21,190 bases of DNA from a virus: the IMG/VR virus record IMGVR_UViG_3300034050_000162, positions 1-21,190 of that record, one strand, 5' to 3'. A program made the translations under genes and the position numbers. Below are positions 11,401 to 16,074 of the stretch, one piece after another (positions within the stretch are counted from its first letter, which is position 1; every line of letters starts with the position of its first letter). The notes beneath the pieces were generated by a model, which was not told the DNA's origin, searched no databases, and saw only the letters and a program-made list of their open reading frames with translations.

Positions 11401-11849
11401 AAGTGATTTGGAGTAAGGGCCATAGCTTGAGAAGCACCCGTGGCTGTTTTTCCTAGAGCAACATACTGAGTTTGCATTCTTCGAACATTTTGTTCGGCAA
11501 CGCGAGACATCATATCGAATTCTCGTTTAAATACTCTACTCATTCCTGGAAGCTGAGATGCAGCGTATCTGGAATATTGACCAAGAGATAGCCTTCCTTT
11601 GTCTATTGACTCAGAGAATCTATCTGTCGCAGTAGTCATTGGAATTATTTGAGCATTCCACATCCTACTTGCATTAGCACTATTCATAAGTGCTTTATTC
11701 AATGCTGATTGTTGTGCTAAGGCTCCGGCACTTGATGCTGCCATACCTTGGTTTGTTGCAGCCACTTGAGCTTGCAATGATTTTAATTGAGCAAGCGCCT
11801 GCGACGTATTAACAATTACATTAATATTAGCATTTGCTGAAGTCGCCAT
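2430..11849 (-). CDS. Giant tape measure protein (3139 aa, TP901-type)
   Basis: This protein sets tail length and is packed inside the tube. ATG at 11849 is preceded by AAGGTGA ten bases upstream and by an extended -10 promoter. Residues about 190-470 match the TP901/PhageMin_Tail core: a TLPLAML hydrophobic segment, then helices containing AATGAQGESL, AIPRVAPVVKGLGGDIKDLA and GVTAEQGANAIKSGL. Likely membrane segments lie at about 537-572 and 1747-1793. A Gly/LTPGE module occurs at about 685-735 and again at about 3025-3075. Residues 1150-1650 hold several repeat families. Residues about 2690-2920 are charged, heptad-like coiled coil. A Pro-rich linker (PPLPPIGGG) sits near 1060. I see no lysozyme, CHAP or M23 signature. 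At 1.5 angstrom per residue the tail would be about 470 nm. The gene follows the chaperones and overlaps the distal tail gene, as expected. Confidence 0.95.
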   Translation of the reverse strand: MATSANANINVIVNTSQALAQLKSLQAQVAATNQGMAASSAGALAQQSALNKALMNSANASRMWNAQIIPMTTATDRFSESIDKGRLSLGQYSRYAASQLPGMSRVFKREFDMMSRVAEQNVRRMQTQYVALGKTATGASQAMALTPNHLNNMASASAMATQRQVLMNRMIDLGSTKLLNWGKNTQWAGRQLMVGFTLPLAMLGTVAAKTFKEIDQSSISFKRVYGNLSTTTAEMERNLEAVKDLGMEYTKYGKSLSSTIELAAKVAATGAQGESLSAATEQTIRLATLGLMEYDEALGATIALQTAFGVSNEDLTSTIDFLNVTENETILTMQDMAAAIPRVAPVVKGLGGDIKDLAVMMTAMREGGVTAEQGANAIKSGLGRLINPTKAAREEMGKYGISIDAITQKNKGDLMATLDDFGTALATLGDFEQQQVLQKVFGTYQYARLGALFKNLVRDGSQAKRTLELTSMSVEDLASVSEKELSKIEEATSTKFAAAMERLKVSIAPIGETFMKAIMPVIDFVAKIANAFNDLPDGIKKAITIGIAVVAGIGPIILMTIGLLANGIANIVKLTQTTRKFFARLKGDSSAFQHLTAEEHEARGAADALSRSTDNLTGKFLGQRKALDSLVGMLGNYSKALSATVMSAPMMMGAASPRGKAGRSIVTGPQTRGVVARGYSKGVTKVPGMGNEDTIPALLTPGESVVTKEATQKYSSIIAAMNAGTLPGFNSGITGYTNQVVPMTASANLSKLATSAPSAEQLGSGLAAGFARGFAKKTAQEVAVAEAAYKRLTPVMNQFYNNFQAEVDQTIKATGKATLNEQQLEQARLRAAKTTAAAIKAQETATGRRVLSGPLRTSAMQFMGAPGYTAPITTLNRTGAGHADPLGRASLMGVRSLRSMENPTTRDRLGIGYKGFGRGLSEWAGQKAGISGPMHFGHLSSPKAIPLSAADQMASRPGASTTAPKVIAAVRSGAAATASALRAGGDSALGISSPSKVAENTMKQYVDGIETGTKKNTTRASAAGKVVGNSFAASVKAAILSGGALPPLPPIGGGKTMPAEEPRPQSAAAKQAKMIKDQIIGARAEIKTSGNTLKQDTRGIFKEMGNIFRILPQLGKELLRNLKEPMQILGGILRQISGPYVKPIVDAFKFLRDTVVGNVKLAAALFVNDIKKIPVILKGAVSAFTTKVKSAFEMAALRTSVAMDSIKSLPAKVKSAYENAAIRTIIALDSIKKLPETMKNKAADLQRRFNDFKTNLPQNLMRAKNQAFYRGQDAINRGKESLRGISEKFAKMRERFSASNAQAASSLREGSMRGAARSYVPDAAAAQVKTISEQITKAATNVKAQLTQAAKSVTDSARLAKILLKDGDLRGAMRAMTPDKVAQAFTAATKPIINASKVAYGKLVDGAKFIDSKVKGAAEVVSKKLSSAGQKLSAAGAKLANSIQVAGQALAMKDPRTALRALTPDKVASALGSAKVRAGEMYGAARDKAVSAALSAKATGITAYNALLARDVKTFIKALTPDKVWAASSKLVASISNAGKQVAAAGKFAYDTIIFNAKAAIALGPGIIKDGFNYVRSSLITGANFIKDTIAVNVRAALVVGASEIKKAFVTAKTFIANGGKFIFDTVKVNIGAALLLAKNEITRIGGILKTEGPKLKASLTDAAKGMVGAVKGAGVILADSIKSVGSLVRAAGASLVQGGKGFLKGGFNENTGTNRGQRLAGSGNTAMMGLMGLSMAASFAGGSVGEMAQKIMPVTMGLMGLQMILPMLTNPMGLAIIATTALVGGFIYLRKQLDDTAKEAANLGANIGGVANGMKIIEEATGFKAPDAKDRLFRFSDEDREAMGQFGSYFESEGGSKFIEDLRNATSEERYQKVSTLLTQAVASGLEEDKAKAFGMAIAEATGDALLNSSIARDFANQVFGQGSKTLIDLEETRMKSAPEVDLSKINLEGGRFGATNRKIEKETKESGGGISGYFSNILRTINVFNTAIDVVGGQAESIEKVAVAAEGLGFALQTIQNLTTAEAVLEEERSNGIIKYEEYAKRLSELNGLQEDAANYIGEIYSLGADSGAMSQALGNQLSFAGFSEDTISRVSEAFNPDALAKQFFGEDKTFEGLGENERNYVEQVLTKTLSGLTPENVSQRLQDIEASYTDMAEKAVQAMTDGTMDALGGLDFFFNKENISDYISSRMGGGIAGVGGLGGTSPEKLASNLLKQDTELKKMGTDSLQVFTRLGEFIDVDFGKKILSSKEDILKFGDIVAKLGKYKDINLEIVMKNKNLTPELIISSIEKINKIKLDPDIFGRVPLDGEKLVTTLVKAGVEIDDLPEKISKGAKKLEEFGKEAVDSLGDLKPKIVPKIIASVFGKSASTSEGIANALNSAFPDGLKPIDIMVLLSLKGDDLAIALLSNPLAMKAAKAGEKTFTQSVVVDGEVINRTQVVPQSLLSVAPFLSGGTAATEDTTDDTEDTGGGGAAEKQKSALQEMISALNASLKLYGTAKTLTKKILKSKKDFNNFLKELSFDGGVSDQLREMNLSESLIADLLSLGGKNAKRIMKALGGRSGLTRLDKASTVSKAGQRVDEATSRQEREGYKATARTRLEKDGSFTKEEIDKILESEEDVEIIAKFPIKKNKDKWNELKSALQSDAKIELTVELKPDLEKFDEAKQIIEEAYDELERKKVNELADKFKEANGATVEEMERQVVLNQRIITQEQDKIDKKQEEISDYQRTNDLIQQGMDDVKRQDELRNRVSEGISKDLESMSKQEDEIRKAHDKRIEALDKVAAINDYIVNQQKQQLGLSQALSSGDIYAATAAAQEMRATSTQFAAEQARQGLQEGMENQVAGLRTSGGLTREQAEQQIADIKEQSYQTSLLLRIEEDKIYANNLLVRDLTNQIYIINEDMIEPLNNKNLALQRTLDYHRENEAYAIRELALAGVTRAEWERKAGEIEASITPAKNLDIALAGVAGSYLAVYEAALKALSVTGMTTPNIGTLPAEAADDSSWEFIGGRPVFANSGGMIKKYSGGGSILGQGSRDSVSAMLTPGEFVIKKSMVDKYGIPMLSKINQGSFFMPKFNTSADPETKVSGSAQSGANIVAPMYNNYSVSVNVSGSNASADEIANKTIMKIKQMQGTQIRSGRGY
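6960..7210 (-). repeat. 37-residue tandem repeats in the tape measure
   Basis: The block F-x-x-D-T-[IV]-x-x-N-x-x-A-A recurs with F at residues 1548 (FAYDTIIFN), 1585 (FIKDTIAVN) and 1622 (FIFDTVKVN), an exact 37-residue step (111 bases). A fourth, distant copy begins at residue 1150 (FLRDTVVGN, near base 8402). The period was counted by hand from the translation. The units look helical; the function is unknown, possibly length extension of the tape measure. Confidence 0.75.
7280..7900 (-). repeat. TPDKV repeat array in the tape measure
   Basis: The motif A-[ML]-T-P-D-K-V occurs with its proline at residues 1378, 1464 and 1521, and a degenerate copy (YVPDAAA) has its proline at 1321. Spacings are 57, 86 and 57 residues; 86 is close to one and a half times 57. 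Each copy is preceded by a short charged lead-in (DGDLRGA, KDPRTA, RDVKTF) and followed by Ala/Lys-rich helix. This points to duplication of a unit of about 57 residues, with a half-unit inserted once. Confidence 0.7.
8142..8291 (-). repeat. 25-residue tandem duplication in the tape measure
   Basis: Residues 1187-1211 (KVKSAFEMAALRT...DSIKSLPA) and 1212-1236 (KVKSAYENAAIRT...DSIKKLPE) are two head-to-tail copies. They differ at only a few positions, which suggests a fairly recent duplication within the larger repetitive region. Confidence 0.75.
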
Positions 11850-11871
11850 TTTTAAATATTCACCTTATTAA

Positions 11872-11880
11872 ATTATACCA
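11872..11880 (-). promoter_or_regulatory. Extended -10 promoter of the tape measure unit
   Basis: The minus strand reads TGGTATAAT, with TATAAT at 11877-11872 and 22 bases between it and the tape measure ATG. The predicted transcript would have a leader of about 15 bases containing the AAGGTGA ribosome-binding site. No convincing -35 hexamer is visible, which fits an extended -10 type. Confidence 0.6.
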
Positions 11881-11893
11881 TTAGGCACATCTT

Positions 11894-11918
11894 TTTTCAT
11901 ATAGTTTTCTTATGAAAA
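11894..11918. repeat. 8-bp inverted repeat at the chaperone / tape measure junction
   Basis: TTTTCATA (11894-11901) and TATGAAAA (11911-11918) are perfect inverted copies around a nine-base loop. The repeat spans the stop codon of the frameshift chaperone. It is AT-rich and is not followed by a T tract on the minus strand, so a terminator is unlikely. It could be a weak mRNA 3' structure or a protein-binding site; it may also be chance in AT-rich DNA. Confidence 0.3.
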
Positions 11919-12619
11919 TGGGTTTTTCGGATTGTTGTCTTTTCCTTTTCCTGCAGAGTATTCTAACCCTTTTCCAATTCCAAAACCAGCTTTTGATGCA
12001 TTATGTCCTTGCAAAGAAGTTATGTCACTAGAATCTTTAGAATTCCCCCCGCTAAAAACTCTTGATTTCATATCTTCCCATTCTTTTTGACCACGATCTT
12101 TTCCATTTTCACCATCAAGATCTACTCCTTGTATTGCTGCAAAAAACTTCTTTTCTTGATAGTCGTCATCTCTTTTTGCTGTTAATATTGCAGTGAGTTC
12201 TGGCATGGAAAGATTACTTTCTAATTCTTCATAATCTTTCCAAATACCCAAAAGGAATACTTCAGATTCTAGTTTTGCGAGGTCTAACTCTTTCCAAGAG
12301 TCGCCGTCGTCAGAACGTTTCCCTCTGCATCCAGTTTAATTCCTGCTGCTGCTTCGATTACCTTATACACACTGGGAAGGTCAATATTATCTTCTAGTTC
12401 TTCACGATTTTCAGCATACTTTTCATTATATTGCTTCATAGCAATCTGTACGCAATCCATCAAGAGATCCATAGACTGATCGTTGCTTTCTGCAACATCT
12501 GTAATTCCCTCAAACTTTTTCATAAATTCTCTTAGAAGTGAAATCTTTAGTGGACGCATCTTTACTTTAGTTCCATCCATCATTTCGATTTCTGATGAGT
12601 CATAAACTGTTGTTGCCAT
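11910..12619 (-). CDS. Tail assembly chaperone, -1 frameshift fusion (GT-type, about 236 aa)
   Basis: Siphophages make a short chaperone and a longer fusion by ribosomal -1 slippage just upstream of the tape measure gene. The two frames here overlap between the -1 frame stop TAA at 12338-12336 and the 0 frame stop TAG at 12286-12284, so the shift must fall between them. A canonical heptamer G GGA AAC lies there, at 12323-12317. Slipping on it gives residues 1-101 of the short product followed by RSDDGDSWKELDLAKLESEV and then FLLGIWKDYEELE, a segment typical of actinophage chaperone C-terminal halves. The fusion then runs 135 codons to TAA at 11910-11912, for 236 residues. The C-terminus is Gly/Ser/Lys-rich and probably flexible. 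It likely recruits tube subunits to the tape measure. The slip site and fusion frame are seen directly; the efficiency is unknown. Confidence 0.88.
12284..12619 (-). CDS. Tail assembly chaperone, short form (G-type, 111 aa)
   Basis: This is the unshifted product of the chaperone gene, starting at ATG 12619 with GAAGGGAA about nine bases upstream. It is a small acidic helical protein. The N-terminus has a short beta-like stretch (TVYDSSEIEMMDGTKVKMRPL) followed by a helix (LLREFMKKFEGITDV), then a run of acidic residues around EENREELEDN-like sequence and a C-terminal helix (SVYKVIEAAAGIKLDAEGN). This layout and its place between the tube and tape measure genes match the short chaperone that coats the tape measure during tail assembly. 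It has its own promoter (TTGCAC-17-TATAAT) and follows a strong hairpin after the tube gene. The last ten residues are lost when the ribosome shifts frame. Confidence 0.88.
   Translation of the reverse strand: MATTVYDSSEIEMMDGTKVKMRPLKISLLREFMKKFEGITDVAESNDQSMDLLMDCVQIAMKQYNEKYAENREELEDNIDLPSVYKVIEAAAGIKLDAEGNVLTTATLGKS
12287..12323 (-). promoter_or_regulatory. Programmed -1 frameshift signal: GGGAAAC slip site plus downstream hairpin
   Basis: The slip heptamer GGGAAAC occupies 12323-12317, in the correct phase (0 frame codons GAG GGA AAC). Fifteen bases downstream, ACTCTT (12301-12296) and AAGAGT (12292-12287) form a perfect 6-bp stem with a three-base GGA loop, next to the 0 frame stop. 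The spacer is longer than the usual five to nine bases, so the stem may be a weak stimulator or irrelevant. Confidence 0.8.
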
Positions 12620-12652
12620 TTTGCACGTTCCCTTCGGTTAGTTTGTGAGAAT

Positions 12653-12681
12653 ATTATATCATGACTAGACCCCCCGTGCAA
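12653..12681 (-). promoter_or_regulatory. Promoter of the chaperone genes (TTGCAC-17-TGATATAAT)
   Basis: On the minus strand TTGCAC (12681-12676) and TATAAT (12658-12653) are separated by exactly 17 bases, and TG at 12661-12660 adds the extended -10 element. A start near 12646 would give a leader of about 27 bases with GAAGGGA as ribosome-binding site. The -35 box lies inside the hairpin that follows the tube gene, so terminator-like structure and promoter overlap. Confidence 0.65.
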
Positions 12682-12693
12682 TGCACTGGGGGG
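12670..12693 (-). terminator. Strong hairpin after the major tail protein gene
   Basis: CCCCCC-GTGC and GCAC-T-GGGGGG fold into a ten-base-pair stem with an AAT loop and one bulged T. It starts 26 bases after the tube gene stop (12720). On the minus strand it is followed by TCTAGTC, not a T tract, so it may act as a 3' stabiliser or attenuator, not as a classic intrinsic terminator. Confidence 0.6.
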
Positions 12694-12719
12694 CCATAGC
12701 CTATTCAATTATTTTTTTA

Positions 12720-13400
12720 TCAGGTTGTGCTATTGATAGTTCTATCAACAATTTTTCCATATGATCCATTGTTTGCAGGAAGCAAACGGAATGAAACTTC
12801 GAACATCGAAGCCTCGTCACGCTTGGCTGATACCGTTACGTTGTCAATTGACAAAGCACGGTAAGCAACATAAATGCGCTCAATGTAAGCATCTGGATCG
12901 CAATCGCCAGTTCCTGGACCAACTGCAACAAGACCTCTTTCTACTGGACATTCTCCAATAGCACCAGAAGTTAGCTCAAGGCTTGAAGCCTGAGAAATTG
13001 TTCCTGTGTCCATTGGTGTATCCAATGTGACGCTGCCATTGTAGTCTGTACTTGGTGCTGCAATTGCAACAAGAAGGTTTTCGAGTGTTGCTTCAGCAAA
13101 TGCTGTTGCAAGATTCACCTGCATACCTTGCTTGTAAAGCTTTGCAACGTCAAGAAGTTGATCTACCTGAACCTCACCAAAATCTGGTTGGAATTGTAGT
13201 TCAAGACCGTTTGTGGTGTAACCAATGTTACGAACAAGAGCCTGACCCTCAGCTGAATCGGTAAGGGTATCTAGATAAGAATCGTCCTCAACAAAGTCTG
13301 GGAAGACTACTGTATCTGGATCGAATTCTCCTGCCGTTGAAACGAACATGGCTGCGGCACCAACAATAATGTTTTTTGAATCTCCGCGTGTATATGCCAT
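12720..13400 (-). CDS. Major tail protein (tail tube subunit)
   Basis: The protein has 226 residues, typical for a siphophage tube protein. The N-terminus (MAYTRGDSKNIIVGAAAMFV) is followed by acidic, beta-rich sequence and a recurring Thr/Ser/Gly pattern. Phrases such as GYTTNGLELQFQPDFGEV and DNVTVSAKRDEASMFEVSFRLLP fit the tube fold, where subunits form stacked hexameric rings. Its place between the tail terminator and the chaperones, and its own promoter and hairpin-ended unit, agree with very high expression. G+C content and use of CGT codons are visibly higher than in the connector genes, as in the capsid gene. The start is ATG 13400 with GAGAGGT about eight bases upstream. No C-terminal Ig-like extension is seen. 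Confidence 0.88.
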   Translation of the reverse strand: MAYTRGDSKNIIVGAAAMFVSTAGEFDPDTVVFPDFVEDDSYLDTLTDSAEGQALVRNIGYTTNGLELQFQPDFGEVQVDQLLDVAKLYKQGMQVNLATAFAEATLENLLVAIAAPSTDYNGSVTLDTPMDTGTISQASSLELTSGAIGECPVERGLVAVGPGTGDCDPDAYIERIYVAYRALSIDNVTVSAKRDEASMFEVSFRLLPANNGSYGKIVDRTINSTT

Positions 13401-13418
13401 AATTTTTTACCTCTCTTT

Positions 13419-13443
13419 CCATATATTATTTTTTTATATATGG
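13419..13443 (-). repeat. 8-bp palindromic stem in the tube gene leader
   Basis: CCATATAT (13419-13426) and ATATATGG (13436-13443) are perfect inverted copies with a nine-base T-rich loop. They lie between the predicted transcription start (near 13457) and the ribosome-binding site, so the mRNA leader would carry a hairpin ending just before the GAGAGGT site. It could stabilise the 5' end of an abundant mRNA or bind a regulator. Confidence 0.45.
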
Positions 13444-13463
13444 GTGGTGTTTCCTCAATATAG

Positions 13464-13469
13464 ATTATA
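13464..13469 (-). promoter_or_regulatory. -10 box of the major tail protein gene
   Basis: TATAAT at 13469-13464 lies eleven bases after the stop of the preceding gene and 63 bases before the tube ATG. Unlike the other promoters here, the TG dinucleotide is one base too close for a strict extended -10. I see no clear -35 hexamer. Confidence 0.45.
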
Positions 13470-13479
13470 CAGCATTTTT

Positions 13480-14013
13480 TTACAGATAATCTTCCAGGGA
13501 GTTAGTATAGTGATATTCCATATCAATTATAAACTCAGAAACATAATAAGGTCTTATGCTAAAATCTCTTAAATTTTCTGTTTCTGTTGCCAAAGATGAT
13601 GCAACTTGATAAACTCTAAGCTTGTGAAAGAATATGGGATATATATCCTTGCCGCCATGGTCTCTTATCCACTTGTTTATATCTTTTCCTGCATCATCTG
13701 ATCTGTCCAGGATAGTCTGAATTGCAGATCCCCAGATAAAAGTATCTCTTTCTTTTGCTTTTAGGTTATACCTGATTTCTTCACATTTTATAGGATAAAA
13801 AGAATCCTTCATTTTGGTAAACATCCTGTCATAAATAATATAACTTTTGTTTTCCCAGCTTTTCTTTCCTGAAGATGCATCTCCCAATGGGAAAATTGGT
13901 ATTGTTTGTCCATAGTTCTTGCTTTCAGACAAGGATGGCTGAATAGCTTTCATAGTATCCCAAAGATACTTATTAACAATTGCTGGAGCTACCACCAAAT
14001 CTTCAAGACTCAT
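13480..14013 (-). CDS. Probable tail terminator / tail-to-head joining protein
   Basis: The protein has 177 residues, is soluble, mixed alpha/beta, rich in aromatic and charged residues, with no signal or membrane segment. It is the last gene before the tube gene, the usual place for the tail terminator (lambda gpU / SPP1 gp17 type), which caps the tube once its length is reached. Phrases such as IPIFPLGDASSGKKSWENKSYIIYD and a C-terminal FSIRPYYVSEFIIDMEYHYT fit the strand-rich terminator fold, but I cannot point to a diagnostic motif. The start ATG 14013 overlaps the previous stop by four bases and has a strong GGGAGG seven bases upstream. Function is inferred mainly from order and size. 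Confidence 0.6.
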   Translation of the reverse strand: MSLEDLVVAPAIVNKYLWDTMKAIQPSLSESKNYGQTIPIFPLGDASSGKKSWENKSYIIYDRMFTKMKDSFYPIKCEEIRYNLKAKERDTFIWGSAIQTILDRSDDAGKDINKWIRDHGGKDIYPIFFHKLRVYQVASSLATETENLRDFSIRPYYVSEFIIDMEYHYTNSLEDYL

Positions 14014-14684
14014 ACAATCGCCTCCCTATTATAACTAAAGTACTTTCTTCCAGCTATAACTCCAACAGACTTTCCAGACTTTGCTCCTTGAGAAAACATA
14101 GCTGAAAATTCTTTTGGATTCCTTAATTTTTTCATAAGTGGCTCAAGTATTGAAAAAACAAAATAAGAATTAAAAAACTCTTCTATTGCTCCTCCAAAAC
14201 TTCCAGCAACTTGATCTCCTCCTGGATGAGCCACATAGATAGATTTTGTTGTAAAAACCGTTTCGTCTCCATCTTGAAAAACAAGAACTGGAGAGTTCTT
14301 TGGAGAGATGGTTACGCTAATGGCGTTTTCCATAATCTCTGCTTTATTAGAAAATACTTGTCCCGATTCTGAAGCTGGCTGATTGGACAAAACAAATTTT
14401 CCGTTAAGAAGAATAGATGTGTTTGTTGCATTAACATTTATCTTAAATAACCTTGATGACCGATCCCCCGTTTTTTTCCATTCATACACATGATGAAGCA
14501 TTTCTGGATTAGATCTTGCTTTAGAATCTATATACATGCCCAAAGCTTCAGCAGTATATCCTCCAAGAACCCTGTTAAATTCCAACCTATTTAAATTTAT
14601 TCCTTGAATAAATCCTTCTGTGTATTGAACGGTATTCTTAAAAACTTTTTTAAAGTCATTTGACTCTAGCTTGACAGTTATCAT
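14010..14684 (-). CDS. Probable tail completion / neck protein (HK97 gp10-like position)
   Basis: The protein has 224 residues. The N-terminal half begins with MITVKLESNDFKKVF and a helical stretch (YTAEALGMYIDSKARSNPEMLHHVYEW), reminiscent of gp10-like neck proteins that bind tail ends. The middle is beta-rich (SILLNGKFVLS, AISVTISPKNSPVLVF) and the C-terminus is helical and basic. It overlaps its neighbours by four bases on both sides (ATGA-type joints), so it is co-translated with the head closure and tail terminator genes. The start ATG 14684 has AGGA about nine bases upstream. Function is inferred from order, size and the general look of the N-terminus. Confidence 0.5.
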   Translation of the reverse strand: MITVKLESNDFKKVFKNTVQYTEGFIQGINLNRLEFNRVLGGYTAEALGMYIDSKARSNPEMLHHVYEWKKTGDRSSRLFKINVNATNTSILLNGKFVLSNQPASESGQVFSNKAEIMENAISVTISPKNSPVLVFQDGDETVFTTKSIYVAHPGGDQVAGSFGGAIEEFFNSYFVFSILEPLMKKLRNPKEFSAMFSQGAKSGKSVGVIAGRKYFSYNREAIV

Positions 14685-15115
14685 TTTTTCAAATCCTGTC
14701 TATCTGACCTGTTAAAGAAAATCTTATAGTACTCTATTTCATTCCAAGGATTAACATAAGGCTCGACAGAGAGTATTTCATATATTACAGACTTTCCTTC
14801 TTCTTCAACGTATAAACTTGTATTTGTTCTTTTATCTTTTATATCAGTAATGATTATATTAGTTATAGGATAATATAAACCTTCTAAAGATACTCTAGGA
14901 TCTTTTTTGGTTCTTCCAATTAACTTATCTTCATACTCAAAAAACTTACCACCTTTTATTCCATCTCTTTCTACCGCCCCTAAAATTTCTGCATACCCCA
15001 AAAGGGTTTGATCAAGGCTCCAAGTTTTTTGTTCTATTCCAAGATCATCTTGAGACTCAGTAGAATAATAAATATCCATACTCATAGACATCAAGTGATC
15101 ATAGCAGGAGTCCAT
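14681..15115 (-). CDS. Probable head closure (stopper) protein
   Basis: A small beta-rich protein of 144 residues placed between the head-tail adaptor and the neck protein, where SPP1 gp16-type stoppers are encoded. It contains a central GGKFFEYEDKLIGRTKKDPR stretch and later strands (YPITNIIITDI, YEILSVEPYVNPWNEIEYYKIFF). The phrase in which a strand names a requested coordinate system around VNPWNEIEYYKI is common in head-tail joining proteins. Such proteins plug the portal after DNA packaging and open on infection. It overlaps the adaptor stop by one base, and the last codons overlap the next start by four. Moderate confidence, since the family is highly divergent. Confidence 0.55.
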   Translation of the reverse strand: MDSCYDHLMSMSMDIYYSTESQDDLGIEQKTWSLDQTLLGYAEILGAVERDGIKGGKFFEYEDKLIGRTKKDPRVSLEGLYYPITNIIITDIKDKRTNTSLYVEEEGKSVIYEILSVEPYVNPWNEIEYYKIFFNRSDRQDLKK

Positions 15116-16071
15116 TATAGTACTCCAAGGCGGTATATGGGTATTGAGTAATTTTGCAAAATTCTATCTACTAAAAGATTTCCAGTTCCTCTTAAAGAAA
15201 GGTCACTATACTTTACCCTAAATTGATCTGTTTGATATTCTGTAACATATTTTTGGATATAAGAAAGCCTTCCACATTTCATATCATCCATGAGCATTCT
15301 TGCTGCATCTTTAATATCTTGTGGAACTACGGGCCATCCAAAATCTCCATAAACTGTATAATCCCAATCTCTTGGAAATATAGAAGGTCCTTTTATTTCT
15401 GTTAAAGCTAAAATTTGATCGTAGTCATCTCCATAAAGCATAAAAGAATCAGATGCCCCAACTGGGATGCTTACAGTCTTAGACTGTTGCCTATTATAAC
15501 TACCGTCAACGCCTATGGTCATTGCAGTTTTATCTGGACTTAACATATAGGAATACTGTCCTGTAATTGGAGTAACTCTATCATAAACTTTTACATTGTT
15601 TTCATAGACAGCATTTATCTTGTTTGTTCTCTTAGATAGAGGTAGATAGTCTGCTCCAAGACCTGTGGTTTCTATTTCCCCGCGAGTATAGTAAAATCCT
15701 CCCACCATAGTGTCTATAATTTGTCTTGCAGTTCTTTCTAGATTAAGATACTCTTCACTGTCACATCCAGGATCACCCAATAGCAATGGATTAATATACG
15801 GTCTGTAAATATACAGATTATCCATAACAACGGTTTCATCTGGTTCATCTTCTACATCAAGGCTATAAATATAAAGAGAGTAGGTTTCATCATATTTTTC
15901 AAATGTTGTCGGAAGCTCATACGAAACAACACCATTTGAGTCTGATGTGAGTGTAATTGATAGTTCTAATTCTGTATGATCGTCATAGATCTCCAGGGCA
16001 TAGTCTGTGCTTGGCGTAAGGCCATCATAGGACACCGATAATGGAAAGGGTGTCTGTCTGAGTATGTTCAT
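15115..16071 (-). CDS. Head-tail adaptor with N-terminal Ig/FN3-like domain
   Basis: The protein has 318 residues in two parts. Residues 1 to about 92 have the pattern P-F-P-L-S-V-S-Y-D-G-L-T-P-S-T-D-Y-x-L-E-I-Y followed by V-V-S-Y-E-L-P and Y-S-L-Y-I-Y, strongly like an Ig or fibronectin type III beta-sandwich. Residues about 105-318 look like an adaptor: a helix with LERTARQIIDTMVGG, a beta middle, and a C-terminus with VPQDIKDAARMLMDDMKCGR and GTGNLLVDRILQNY, as in connectors that bind beneath the portal. The start ATG 16071 has no clear ribosome-binding site and lies three bases after the previous stop, so translation is probably coupled. The Ig-like fusion may reach the capsid surface or stabilise the neck; that is inference. 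Confidence 0.62.
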   Translation of the reverse strand: MNILRQTPFPLSVSYDGLTPSTDYALEIYDDHTELELSITLTSDSNGVVSYELPTTFEKYDETYSLYIYSLDVEDEPDETVVMDNLYIYRPYINPLLLGDPGCDSEEYLNLERTARQIIDTMVGGFYYTRGEIETTGLGADYLPLSKRTNKINAVYENNVKVYDRVTPITGQYSYMLSPDKTAMTIGVDGSYNRQQSKTVSIPVGASDSFMLYGDDYDQILALTEIKGPSIFPRDWDYTVYGDFGWPVVPQDIKDAARMLMDDMKCGRLSYIQKYVTEYQTDQFRVKYSDLSLRGTGNLLVDRILQNYSIPIYRLGVL

Positions 16072-16074
16072 TTT

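Noticed and set aside
2430-11849. Peptidoglycan hydrolase domain in the tape measure
   Set aside because: I looked for lysozyme-like, CHAP and M23 (HxH) patterns and saw none that were convincing.
11910-12251. Separate gene starting at TTG 12251 for the second chaperone part
   Set aside because: The frame is open well upstream of TTG to 12335 and the upstream residues (WKELDLAKLESEVF) look conserved; a -1 frameshift fusion explains it better.
12290-12296. TGGAAAG as the frameshift slip site
   Set aside because: It resembles lambda GGGAAAG but the first base is T, so P-site re-pairing is poor; GGGAAAC at 12323-12317 is canonical and in phase.
12670-12720. Hairpin as a plus-strand intrinsic terminator (T-rich stretch at 12708-12720)
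   Set aside because: The T tract is about 15 bases away from the stem and no plus-strand gene exists to terminate.
12720-14013. Myovirus interpretation
   Set aside because: There is no sheath-sized gene before the tube gene; the terminator gene is followed directly by the tube gene, chaperones and tape measure.
15114-15119. TATAAT at the start of the head closure gene
   Set aside because: It overlaps the ATG itself, so a transcript would start inside the gene; it is a chance match from an ATAATGG start context.
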